A stretch of DNA of 11,217 nucleotides from Desulfuromonadales bacterium (GCA_030630015.1 DAOVNV010000062.1:1-11217), one strand, 5' to 3'. Counted from the first letter of the stretch, positions 1-6,568 are shown. Notes: generated from the sequence alone by a model not told the origin. Numbers and translations: made by a program.

Positions 1-33
1 GTAAGCTGTAAGCTGCAAGCTATAAGCTGTAAG
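1..33. repeat. Heptamer tandem repeat at left edge
   Basis: The first 33 bases are a run of 7-bp units of consensus GTAAGCT: four full units (GTAAGCT, GTAAGCT, GCAAGCT, ATAAGCT) and a partial fifth (GTAAG). The array continues off the left edge, so its true length is unknown. It ends about 14 bases before the deoC start codon and therefore lies in or next to the deoC leader. A 7-bp period is not a multiple of three, which fits a non-coding slippage-prone array rather than a coding repeat. Similar short intergenic heptamer arrays are, from memory, common in Desulfuromonadales genomes. Confidence 0.8.
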
Positions 34-47
34 AGGAAATCTTCGGA

Positions 48-710
48 GTGCTTAACCCTGCCTCGTACATTGATCATACCCTGTTGAAGCCGGAAACCAC
101 GCCGGGTGACATTGCGGTTCTCTGCGAAGAGGCGGTCGAATATGGCTTTGCCTCAGTTTGCGTACCGCCGCGTTTTGTCGGGCAGGCTGCTGAAATTCTA
201 TACGGTTCCGGGGTGCGGACCGGAACAGTAGTCGGTTTTCCCCTCGGCTATGAGACCTCGGCGATCAAGGCTGAGCAGGCCGCCCATGCGGTTCGTTCCG
301 GTGCGGAAGAGATCGACATGGTCATTCCTCTTGGTGCAGCACGACTGGGCAACTACGAGGAGGTTGTAGACGATATCCGGGCTGTGGTCGAGAGGGCCGA
401 AGGGCGGACCGTTAAAGTTATTCTGGAATGTTGCCTCTTTGATGACGCTGCTAAAAGAATGCTTGTCGAAGCGGTGGTTGCGGGTGGCGCTGATTATGTC
501 AAAACCTCGACCGGTTTTGCCGCTGGCGGCGCCGTTCTGGAGGATGTACGCCTGCTGTCGGAGGTTGCTGCCGAACGACTCAAGGTCAAGGCTGCCGGCG
601 GTATCAGGGACTGGTCTTCCTGCCGTTCTTTCATTGAAGCAGGCGCTGCGCGAGTTGGAACCAGTGCCGGGGTCGCTATCATGAAGCAATGGATGCACCA
701 TGCGATCTGA
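48..710 (+). CDS. deoC: Deoxyribose-phosphate aldolase
   Basis: Class I aldolase (DERA) that splits 2-deoxyribose-5-phosphate into acetaldehyde and glyceraldehyde-3-phosphate in the cytoplasm, the last step of deoxyribonucleoside breakdown. The 220-residue product has the usual length of the short bacterial form and reads as a complete TIM barrel. Visible landmarks are the N-terminal IDHTLLKP, the GFPLG strand (63-67), the EEIDMVI segment with proton-relay Asp90, the VKTSTGF motif with Schiff-base Lys152, and KAAGGIRD with the second active-site lysine, Lys181. The start is GTG at 48. AGAGG at 32-36 is the likely Shine-Dalgarno site (11-base gap), and there is no nearby ATG. It overlaps deoB by 11 bases, so the two are almost certainly co-transcribed. 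No promoter is visible because the upstream region is cut by the window edge. Family assignment is very secure. Confidence 0.97.
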   Translation: MLNPASYIDHTLLKPETTPGDIAVLCEEAVEYGFASVCVPPRFVGQAAEILYGSGVRTGTVVGFPLGYETSAIKAEQAAHAVRSGAEEIDMVIPLGAARLGNYEEVVDDIRAVVERAEGRTVKVILECCLFDDAAKRMLVEAVVAGGADYVKTSTGFAAGGAVLEDVRLLSEVAAERLKVKAAGGIRDWSSCRSFIEAGAARVGTSAGVAIMKQWMHHAI

Positions 711-1905
711 AGACCGCCGAGCGATCTGGATCGTGCTGGACGGTGTCGGAATCGGAGCGCTGCCAGATGCAAATATCTACGGTGATGATGATGCGGCCAC
801 TTTGCCGCATGTTGCTGCTGCCTGCGGCGGTCTCCATCTTCCGAATCTCCAGAAGTTGGGTCTGGGTCACCTGGCCGCGATCAAGGGCGTTGCCCCTGTT
901 TCGGAGTTGGTTGGTGCTTTTGGTCGTCTGCAGGAGCGTTCTGTCGGCAAGGATAGTACGACCGGACACTGGGAGCTCGCCGGCGTTGTGCTTGCCAGGC
1001 CCTTTGCAACTTTTCCTCAGGGCTTTCCAGACGAACTGCTGATCCAGTTCGAGAGGATTGCCGGAATGGCGCCGCTCGGCAATATTGCGGCGAGCGGAAC
1101 GGTTATTCTGGATCAGCTTGGGGGAGAGCATGTCCGAACCGGACGTCCGATTGTCTACACCAGCGTCGATTCGGTTTTCCAGGTTGCCGCCCATGAGGAG
1201 ATCCTTCCACCGGAGCAGTTGTACGCCATATGTCGGTCTGTCCGGGAGATTGCCGATGGATACGATATCGGCCGGGTGATTGCCAGGCCGTTTGTCGGAA
1301 ATGAACAGCGGGGCTTCCAGCGAACTTCACGGCGCAAAGATTTTTCTATGCCGCCGCCGGGACCGACAATCCTTGATCGGCTGAAGGCAGCGGGCCGAGC
1401 CGTTCATGCGGTTGGGAAAATCAGCGACCTCTTTGCTGGGCAGGGCATCAGTCGCTCCGTGTCAAGCAATGGCAACAGGGATGGCATGGAGAAAATCCTC
1501 CATGGCCTGGCGTCTCTGCCGACAGGTGGTCTGCTGGTGGCTAACCTGATAGATTTCGACATGCTGTACGGACATCGACAGGATGCTGCAGGGTTTGGTC
1601 GGGCCCTCGAAGAGTTCGATGTCTGGCTTCGGGAACTGCAGAAGAAAATGCGTTCGGGAGATCTGCTGCTTGTTACGGCAGACCACGGCTGCGACCCGAC
1701 CACACCCGGCACCGATCATACTCGCGAGTATGTACCGTTGCTGGCCTGGCAGCCGGATATGACTGCCGGCCGAGTTTTGGGAACACGTGAGACTTTTGCT
1801 GACTTTGCCGAAACCCTGGCGGAATTTTTCGGTTTGGAAACCAGTGGCCCCGGGAAAAGCTTCTGGAAGGAGATACAATCCCGGGCAGTATCTGATTTGT
1901 CGTGA
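700..1905 (+). CDS. deoB: Phosphopentomutase
   Basis: Mn-dependent phosphopentomutase of the alkaline phosphatase superfamily. It interconverts (deoxy)ribose-1-phosphate and -5-phosphate and so feeds deoC. At 401 residues it has the normal length. Landmarks are the LDGVGIGALPDA metal site (Asp14), the GKDSTTGHWE nucleophile loop (83-92), YTSVDSVFQVAAHEE, IARPFVG, DFDMLYGHR, and the metal-binding TADHGCDPTTPGTDHTREY near the C-terminus. The ATG at 700 lies inside the end of deoC (11-base overlap) with no strong ribosome-binding site, which suggests translational coupling. An oddity is that the position of the phosphorylated Thr85 of the Bacillus cereus enzyme (the residue after KD) is Ser86 here. 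The gene ends 33 bases from a convergent gene and I see no intrinsic terminator between them. The pair deoC-deoB without a nucleoside phosphorylase in view suggests the rest of the pathway lies upstream or elsewhere. Confidence 0.97.
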   Translation: MRSEDRRAIWIVLDGVGIGALPDANIYGDDDAATLPHVAAACGGLHLPNLQKLGLGHLAAIKGVAPVSELVGAFGRLQERSVGKDSTTGHWELAGVVLARPFATFPQGFPDELLIQFERIAGMAPLGNIAASGTVILDQLGGEHVRTGRPIVYTSVDSVFQVAAHEEILPPEQLYAICRSVREIADGYDIGRVIARPFVGNEQRGFQRTSRRKDFSMPPPGPTILDRLKAAGRAVHAVGKISDLFAGQGISRSVSSNGNRDGMEKILHGLASLPTGGLLVANLIDFDMLYGHRQDAAGFGRALEEFDVWLRELQKKMRSGDLLLVTADHGCDPTTPGTDHTREYVPLLAWQPDMTAGRVLGTRETFADFAETLAEFFGLETSGPGKSFWKEIQSRAVSDLS

Positions 1906-1938
1906 GTTGAGTTGTGTCCAGGGGCAAAACTTTGGACG

Positions 1939-2676
1939 TCAGTGCTTCAGTTGCTGCTCACAAAAATCGCCGACCCCGGCCTGACAGGTGGAAACCTCTT
2001 TCAGGAAGCGTTCTTCGACAAACTTTTGCAGGTTGATCTGCTCTTCGTCGCTGAGTTCATCGAAACTGATGCCGAAACCCTGCATGAAATTGTTCCGGTT
2101 GTCAGGTTGAACGGTATAGAGAACGGTTGCTTTCACTTCGAGTTCCTTGCAATGGCCGAGCAGGGGGAAGACCACGGACAGTGTATCTCCTAAATTCAGT
2201 CGGGTGGATGCCTTTAAAAAGAGCCCGCGCATGCTCAGGCTGAAAACATCTGCAAGGGTATACTCGGTTCCGTGAGTCCGGTACATGCCGGGGATGTGCA
2301 ATCTCAGGCGCAAGTTCTGTCGAGGGTGCTTTTCCACAAAACGCTGTATGAAGGAAAACAGGGTAAAGATGTCTATCGGAACAGTGAGAGTGTCTTTAGG
2401 TTGTAATTTCGGCGGCCTGGTTTCGTCCTGCTCAAGTGCGAGCAGGGGGATTCCTCCAGAAGCCAGACGGGCGCAGATTTTTTCATCCACACACAGTCCT
2501 GGGTCGCTGAGGATTTGCTTGCCGATCAGCAGGAGGCAGGGCTCGCTCTGCTCAAGAAAAGCGTTGGTCTGGGCGCAACTGGTTGCAGCCAGGACACGGT
2601 AGCCCCAATGCTTGAGTATCGGCTCAAGGGTTGCGAGAAGCTCAGGTCGATTGTCGGCAAGCAGAAAACATTTCAT
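1939..2676 (-). CDS. Degenerate receiver domain fused to PilZ-like domain
   Basis: A 245-residue cytoplasmic protein. Residues 1-115 look like a response-regulator receiver fold (N-terminal MKCFLLADNRPELL, then alternating hydrophobic strands and helices) but lack the phosphorylation chemistry. The acidic pocket is reduced to Asp8-Asn9, the phosphoacceptor position in CLLLIGKQIL is Gly52, and the conserved Lys-Pro is Val99-Pro100. Residues 116-225 resemble a PilZ domain, the c-di-GMP-binding fold. RQNLR (119-123) fits the RxxxR motif, while SLSMRG (146-151) sits where D/NxSxxG is expected, with Ser replacing Asp/Asn. The long FSLSMRGLFLK strand and the GDTLSVVFPL and FGISF segments are typical PilZ strands. 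It is probably a regulator acting by protein contact or altered c-di-GMP binding. The ATG at 2676 has no strong Shine-Dalgarno site. It is convergent with deoB and divergent from the DUF2914 gene. The fold assignment is by motif reading; the function is not known. Confidence 0.8.
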   Translation of the reverse strand: MKCFLLADNRPELLATLEPILKHWGYRVLAATSCAQTNAFLEQSEPCLLLIGKQILSDPGLCVDEKICARLASGGIPLLALEQDETRPPKLQPKDTLTVPIDIFTLFSFIQRFVEKHPRQNLRLRLHIPGMYRTHGTEYTLADVFSLSMRGLFLKASTRLNLGDTLSVVFPLLGHCKELEVKATVLYTVQPDNRNNFMQGFGISFDELSDEEQINLQKFVEERFLKEVSTCQAGVGDFCEQQLKH

Positions 2677-2774
2677 GATGATCAGCGGATTGAATTTTTG
2701 TGTTTACTGGGTTTAATTCCCAAGTTGGGTAAAAGTTTAGCTTATGGCTAAAAAATCACAAAGGAGAAAATGTT
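2677..2774. promoter_or_regulatory. Divergent control region between PilZ-like and DUF2914 genes
   Basis: This AT-rich spacer of 98 bases must contain the start signals for both flanking divergent genes. I could not pick a convincing -35/-10 pair on either strand. It does contain a nested dyad: TTTAC (2703-2707) pairs with GTAAA (2729-2733), and inside it TGGG (2708-2711) and CCCA (2719-2722) face each other, followed by CCCAA-G-TTGGG at 2719-2729. This could be an operator, but no regulator is identifiable. The right end holds the strong AAGGAG Shine-Dalgarno site of the DUF2914 gene (2761-2766). Confidence 0.35.
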
Positions 2775-3152
2775 ATGATGAGAATTGTGCCCCTGATTTG
2801 CCTGTTGTTGGTCATCTGCAGCACTGCCTGGGGTATTGAAATTCAGGTGGGCGTGATGACGACCGCTGTCGAGGAGCGTGCTCCGGTTGACAATGTCGAA
2901 GTTTTTCCTGCCGCAGATGGTCAACTCTATTGTTTTACCAGGGTAACTGGTGCCGGGGAGCCGACTGAAATTGTCCATGTCTGGTACCGGGGCGAACAGT
3001 TGATGTCACGGGTTGTTCTGCCCGTCAAGTCTCCGGATTGGCGAACCTGGTCAACAAAAAGCTTCCTGCCAGATTGGCAGGGAGAATGGCGTGTCGAGGT
3101 CCAGGATGTGGAGGGTTCACTATTGAAAATCTTGAAATTTAAACTTATCTGA
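2775..3152 (+). CDS. Small exported DUF2914-type protein
   Basis: This 125-residue protein has a clear Sec-type signal peptide: a hydrophobic stretch at residues 4-15 followed by STAWG, with probable cleavage after Gly20. There is no proper lipobox around Cys9 or Cys15, so it is likely a soluble periplasmic protein. The mature part is about 105 residues. Its second half carries the pattern I associate with DUF2914: CFTRVTG, then IVHVWYRGEQL, then VVLPVKSPDWRTWSTKSF, then GEWRVEVQD near the C-terminus. The domain is short and beta-rich; its biochemical role is unknown. Start choice: AAGGAG at 2761-2766 is 8 bases before the ATG at 2775, and a second in-frame ATG follows directly at 2778. It is transcribed alone, divergent from the PilZ-like gene, and ends before a strong hairpin at 3198-3221. 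DUF assignment is from memory of the family pattern. Confidence 0.8.
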   Translation: MMRIVPLICLLLVICSTAWGIEIQVGVMTTAVEERAPVDNVEVFPAADGQLYCFTRVTGAGEPTEIVHVWYRGEQLMSRVVLPVKSPDWRTWSTKSFLPDWQGEWRVEVQDVEGSLLKILKFKLI

Positions 3153-3197
3153 CACCCTAATTTATAAATTGCTCACTGGCTCAGGTGACAGTTGGAT

Positions 3198-3221
3198 CGA
3201 GGGCGCCTTGTGGCGCCCTCG
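3198..3221. terminator. Hairpin between convergent DUF2914 and mucR-like genes
   Basis: A perfect 10-bp GC-rich stem, CGAGGGCGCC (3198-3207) with GGCGCCCTCG (3212-3221), closed by a TTGT loop. It lies 45 bases after the DUF2914 stop codon and 21 bases before the end of the convergent mucR-like gene, the usual place for a shared bidirectional terminator. No good U-tract follows on either strand (GUCAUUUG on the plus side), so it is not a textbook intrinsic terminator; it may act as an RNA-stabilising 3' end instead. Confidence 0.7.
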
Positions 3222-3242
3222 TCATTTGAGAATGTAGAACCT

Positions 3243-3668
3243 TTATTTTTTCTTGGCGCGGGCCGCACGGGCTTTGGCCAGCTTTTCGCCGAGTCCTCGG
3301 TCAATCGCCATCTGGCGGCGGGTTTCAGAATATTTTTTGGCTGCCAGTGATTGTGAGCGAGGGATGTCGAACTGCTTTCGATACTGTCCCGGAGTTATAT
3401 CGTGAGCGGTCTTGAGGTGGCGTGCCAGGGTTTTCATCCCCTTGCCGCAAATCATGCAGAAGATTTTGTCCCTGCCAAAAGCTTTTTTGCGAGATACGAC
3501 AGGCCCCTCTTTCGGTTCTTCTTCTACAGCAACGATCTCACCTTTTTCAAGAGCACTTAGAGCAGTATAGACCTGGTTCAGTTCTTCAACCAATTCCTCT
3601 TTCGTCATGTTCGTCATTGATGCATGTGCGGATACGATTTCCGCCGTCATTTCAAGAATTGTAGCCAT
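3243..3668 (-). CDS. MucR/Ros-family zinc-finger transcriptional regulator
   Basis: This 141-residue DNA-binding protein has the full MucR/Ros layout. The N-terminus (LEMTAEIVSAHASMTNM, residues 5-21, with the helix to about 41) matches the conserved segment used for oligomerisation. A charged linker (42-68) follows. Then comes the prokaryotic C2H2 zinc finger with Cys71, Cys74, His84 and His89, which has exactly the C-x2-C-x9-H-x4-H spacing of Agrobacterium Ros. After it come DITPGQYRKQF and the RGLGEKLAKARAARAKKK tail, which is strongly basic. In Alphaproteobacteria these proteins are H-NS-like repressors of surface polysaccharide and virulence genes that bind AT-rich DNA; the targets here are unknown. 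The ATG at 3668 is preceded by a strong GGAGGAG site (3672-3678 on the plus strand). The gene is single, convergent with the DUF2914 gene and divergent from the dGTPase-like gene across an AT-rich spacer that could be an autoregulatory target. Confidence 0.93.
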   Translation of the reverse strand: MATILEMTAEIVSAHASMTNMTKEELVEELNQVYTALSALEKGEIVAVEEEPKEGPVVSRKKAFGRDKIFCMICGKGMKTLARHLKTAHDITPGQYRKQFDIPRSQSLAAKKYSETRRQMAIDRGLGEKLAKARAARAKKK

Positions 3669-3730
3669 CTGCTCCTCCGTTGTTAATTAGTTTTAGAAAT
3701 TAGATAAGTGTTTTTAAACTTGCTTCTATA

Positions 3731-3758
3731 GTAATACAATAATCGTTCTTTAAATCAA
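3731..3758 (-). promoter_or_regulatory. Candidate sigma70-type promoter for mucR-like gene
   Basis: On the minus strand, TTGATT (plus 3753-3758) is separated by 16 bases from TATTAC (plus 3731-3736). That is four or more matches in each hexamer, about 60 bases upstream of the ATG. The whole surrounding spacer is AT-rich, so similar matches can arise by chance. Confidence 0.35.
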
Positions 3759-3817
3759 GTCTGAAACTGACTTTAACATTTCAACAAGCAACAAAAGCCG
3801 AGCGAGTGTAGTTTTAT

Positions 3818-3846
3818 TTGCATTTTTCCCAAGGCTACTCTATATG
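3818..3846 (+). promoter_or_regulatory. Candidate promoter for dGTPase-like gene
   Basis: TTGCAT (3818-3823) and TATATG (3841-3846) are separated by 17 bases, the optimal sigma70 spacing, though both hexamers are imperfect. The predicted transcript would start near 3853, about 80 bases before the ATG at 3936. The other signals in this spacer are AT tracts consistent with MucR-type binding sites, an inference only. Confidence 0.35.
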
Positions 3847-3935
3847 TAATAGCATCTGCTTTCTTATGAAACAAAGATAATCGGGATCCGCCGTTGACCC
3901 ACGATCCAGATGTAATCCAATATTCTGCAGCCGGT

Positions 3936-4976
3936 ATGAATTTTAGAATTTCAACAGAGAATAATGAGGAGTTGTTCCTGGGGCCGGGAGCCTGTCTGAG
4001 TCGTTCTACGCGTGGCCGTGAGCGATCAGAAGAGGCTTGTCCTGTCCGGACCGCCTTTCAAGTTGACCGTGACCGGATTCTGCACTGCAAGGCATTTCGC
4101 AGGCTGAAGCATAAAACCCAGGTTTTTCTGGCCCCTGAAGGCGATCATTACCGGACTCGCCTGACCCACACTCTGGAAGTGTCCCAAATCGCCCGCACGA
4201 TTGCCAGGGCGTTGCGGTTGAATGAGGATTTGACCGAGGCCATTGCCCTGGGGCACGACCTGGGGCACACGCCGTTTGGACATGCTGGAGAGAGGGTGCT
4301 GGACGAACTCCTGCCGGGCGGTTTCCATCATGTCAGTCAGAGCCTGCGGGTGGTGGACAAACTTGAAAGGGGTGGGGCCGGCCTGAATCTGACATGGGAG
4401 GTGAGGGACGGTATCTTGGGGCACTCCAAGGGGCAAGGGAGCCTGGCAGGGGCGAGGCGTGATGATCTGCCTGCAACTCAGGAGGGAAAACTGGTGCGCC
4501 TTGCCGATGTTATCGCATACGTGAACCATGACTTGGACGATGCGACGCGCAGCGGACTCATCTCCCTTACGGATGTTCCTGAGCGTCTGCGGGCTCTTCT
4601 GGGTGAAACTCACTCACAGCGCATCGATACCATGGTGAATGATATTCTGGCTTCCTCGATGGACGGTGCCCTGGTCGAGGTGCGCCTTTCGGACAGGATC
4701 AGGGACGGCGTTGCCGGATTGCGCGACTGGTTATTTCAGAATGTCTATCGGGCCGATCCGGTTGAATCTGATTTTCTCAAGGCCAGTCGGGTGCTGCGTG
4801 AACTTTTTCAGCATTTCATGAATCATCCCTCTGATCTGACTTCTTGCGCTGAGGGCGAAGCTTCAAGTGACCCCCCGGAAGTTCTGGTGGCTGACTTCCT
4901 GGCCGGAATGACTGATCGCTATGCCATGAATCTCTACCAGAGACTGTTCCTGCCGCAACCATGGAAAACTCTTTAG
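3936..4976 (+). CDS. dgt: dGTPase-like HD-domain deoxynucleotide triphosphohydrolase
   Basis: This is a metal-dependent HD-superfamily hydrolase of the deoxyguanosinetriphosphate triphosphohydrolase-like family, which cleaves dNTPs to deoxynucleosides and triphosphate and helps set dNTP pools. The H...HD...D metal site is complete: His78 in TRLTHTLEVSQIART, His107-Asp108 in ALGHDLGHTPFGHAGE, and Asp191 in RLADVIAYVNHDLDDA. The N-terminal RDRILHCKAFRRLKHKTQVF and EGDHYRTRLTH segments are hallmark family motifs. I chose the ATG at 3936 (346 residues) because the family usually starts about 40 residues before RDRIL. An in-frame TTG at 3894 would add 14 residues and has only a weak GGGA upstream. 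Neither start has a strong ribosome-binding site, so the start is uncertain. The gene stands alone. The exact substrate (dGTP or other dNTPs) cannot be told from sequence. Confidence 0.93.
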   Translation: MNFRISTENNEELFLGPGACLSRSTRGRERSEEACPVRTAFQVDRDRILHCKAFRRLKHKTQVFLAPEGDHYRTRLTHTLEVSQIARTIARALRLNEDLTEAIALGHDLGHTPFGHAGERVLDELLPGGFHHVSQSLRVVDKLERGGAGLNLTWEVRDGILGHSKGQGSLAGARRDDLPATQEGKLVRLADVIAYVNHDLDDATRSGLISLTDVPERLRALLGETHSQRIDTMVNDILASSMDGALVEVRLSDRIRDGVAGLRDWLFQNVYRADPVESDFLKASRVLRELFQHFMNHPSDLTSCAEGEASSDPPEVLVADFLAGMTDRYAMNLYQRLFLPQPWKTL

Positions 4977-5003
4977 CAAGGCACTCTCGCGGCTTTTGTA
5001 AGC

Positions 5004-5033
5004 TTGACACTCTGAAATGCCGTATGGTAGTTT
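5004..5033 (+). promoter_or_regulatory. Candidate promoter of receiver-linker gene
   Basis: A perfect TTGACA at 5004-5009 is followed after 18 bases by TAGTTT (5028-5033), a weak -10. This lies in the 206-base gap between the dGTPase-like gene and the 5183 start, giving a leader of about 140 bases. No intrinsic terminator for the upstream gene is visible in this gap. The long leader shows no convincing riboswitch fold by eye. Confidence 0.45.
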
Positions 5034-5182
5034 TTTAGCGCGTTTACGGTGTTTTATCCAGTTTCGGAAACTGCAGGGCAGCCAGGTGTTGTCGGCCGCT
5101 TTGTCAAGTCGATTTCGGGCTGGCGAAGCGGTCAGGTATGAGCCCCGGGTGTTTGCCTGTCCGGAGCCCTTAGGAGGTTGGG

Positions 5183-6568
5183 ATGAGCAAGAAACTGCTG
5201 TTGGCTGACGACAGCATCACGATTCAGAAGGTGATACAAATCACCTTCGCACATGAGGACTACGACCTTACCATTACCGGCAACGGCGATGAGGCCTTGC
5301 AGAAAGCCCGGCAAGCGAAGCCGGACCTGGTCATGGCGGATGTCTACATGCCAGGCAAAAACGGCTACGAATTGTGTGCCGCCATCAAGCATGAACCGCT
5401 CTGCCAGGGGGTCCCGGTTCTGCTTCTGGCTGGTTCATTCGAACCTTTTGACGAGGATAAGGCGCGAGCGGCCGGAGCCGATGCCTGGCTTGAAAAGCCT
5501 TTCGAATCCCAGACCCTGATCGACAAGGTTGCGGAACTGCTGGAAGCGGCTCAAGCCGCTCCTCAGGAAGCTCCTGTCCCTGTGGCGGAAACAGTGGTCA
5601 CAGAATCTCGTGCCGATGAAGCGCCAGCGCCCGAGATCTCCCCAGAACTTGTGGAAGACCCCTTCGGGACCATCTCCTTCGACGAAGACCTTCCTTCTCC
5701 TGAACCGCCAAGCGATGAGATTGCCGATGACTGGGGCGCTCTGGACGAGACCCAAGCTGGTGCCGAGGTGAGTGCTCCTGCCGAAGCGATTGCCGACAGT
5801 GTTGAGTTCGGGGAAGAACTGGAACCTGCGGTGGAGGATTTTTCCTTTGCGGAAGAGCCGCCCATTGAAGAATCTCCTGCCGCTGATGAAGAGATGTTCG
5901 TGTTTGAGGATGAACTCGAGGAAGAATTACCTCCTGCCGCCGGAGTCGATTTGGATGTCTTTGACGAGAGTGACGAAGACGTTATGGCTCTTGATGATGG
6001 CGATATCCTGGGTTCCGAGGAACTTGAGCCCTTGGTCGAGGAGCCGACCCTGAGTGCTTGGTCACGTGATGACTTTGCCATGGACGATGTGGCCGACGAA
6101 GTCTCTTCCTTTGAGATGGAGCCGGAGGTCGCTCCCGTTGCTGAGGAAACTGTTCTCTCTGCCCCGGAAACAGCCCCCCCGGTTGTTGAAGCAGCCCCTC
6201 CAGTTGTTGAGGCAGCCCCCCCGGTTGTTGAAGCAGCCCCTCCAGTTGTTGAGGCAGCCCCTCCAGTTGTTGAGGCAGCCCCTCCAGTTGTCGAAGAAGC
6301 CCCGGCATTCGAACCTGTTGAGGTCGGCGGGTTTGAACCTGCCGCTGTCGAGACTGTGGCCCCGGTCAAGACCGAGGCTGACGTCGAAGAGCAGGTGGGT
6401 GGCCTGAGTGAGACCGAGATCGAGGCGATTGTCGAGAAAGTTGCCGGCAAGGTGATAGAACGTCTGGCGGGCACCATCCTCGAGCGGGTTGCCTGGGATG
6501 TGGTCCCTGATCTGGCGGAGGCTCTCATCAAAGAAGAAATTAACAAGATAAAAGAAGCGGTGGCCTGA
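5183..6568 (+). CDS. Receiver domain with long acidic Pro-rich linker and helical C-terminal domain
   Basis: A 461-residue protein in three parts. Residues 1-120 are an intact receiver domain: Asp9-Asp10 acidic pocket, phosphoacceptor Asp53 in VMADVYMPGKNGYELC, and Lys105-Pro106 in WLEKPFESQ, with the LLAGSFEPFDE stretch typical of a deltaproteobacterial receiver group. Residues 121-405 form a low-complexity, probably disordered linker very rich in Glu, Asp, Pro and Ala, containing six PPVVEAA-type repeats (332-373). Residues 409-461 form an amphipathic helical domain ending in WDVVPDLAEALIKEEINKI. There is no DNA-binding, GGDEF, EAL or kinase domain, so it is not a classical transcriptional output regulator. 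The C-terminal residue pattern resembles the PopZ oligomerisation domain, and the order binding domain, acidic Pro-rich linker, C-terminal oligomeriser also parallels PopZ (inference). Start: AGGAGG at 5172-5177 lies 5 bases before the ATG. The gene is a single unit with its own terminator at 6603-6635. Confidence 0.9.
   Translation: MSKKLLLADDSITIQKVIQITFAHEDYDLTITGNGDEALQKARQAKPDLVMADVYMPGKNGYELCAAIKHEPLCQGVPVLLLAGSFEPFDEDKARAAGADAWLEKPFESQTLIDKVAELLEAAQAAPQEAPVPVAETVVTESRADEAPAPEISPELVEDPFGTISFDEDLPSPEPPSDEIADDWGALDETQAGAEVSAPAEAIADSVEFGEELEPAVEDFSFAEEPPIEESPAADEEMFVFEDELEEELPPAAGVDLDVFDESDEDVMALDDGDILGSEELEPLVEEPTLSAWSRDDFAMDDVADEVSSFEMEPEVAPVAEETVLSAPETAPPVVEAAPPVVEAAPPVVEAAPPVVEAAPPVVEAAPPVVEEAPAFEPVEVGGFEPAAVETVAPVKTEADVEEQVGGLSETEIEAIVEKVAGKVIERLAGTILERVAWDVVPDLAEALIKEEINKIKEAVA
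6176..6301 (+). repeat. Six 21-bp in-frame tandem repeats in receiver-linker gene
   Basis: Six head-to-tail copies of a 21-bp unit encode PPVVEAA (the last one PPVVEEA). At the DNA level units 1 and 3 are identical to each other, and units 2, 4 and 5 are identical to each other. The order A-B-A-B-B-C points to duplication of a 42-bp dimer followed by a further single-unit duplication. The period is a multiple of three, so copy-number change would lengthen or shorten the disordered linker without breaking the frame. Confidence 0.95.

Noticed and set aside
3894..3935. dGTPase-like gene starting at TTG 3894
   Set aside because: Only a weak GGGA precedes it, and the family normally starts nearer the RDRIL motif; ATG 3936 is preferred but not proven.
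48..5000. A single deoxynucleotide-metabolism cluster joining deoC, deoB and the dGTPase-like gene
   Set aside because: Three unrelated genes on mixed strands and a separate promoter region lie between deoB and the dGTPase-like gene, so there is no operon link.
6176..6301. CRISPR-like array
   Set aside because: The 21-bp units are directly adjacent with no spacers, lie in frame inside a gene, and encode a regular peptide repeat.
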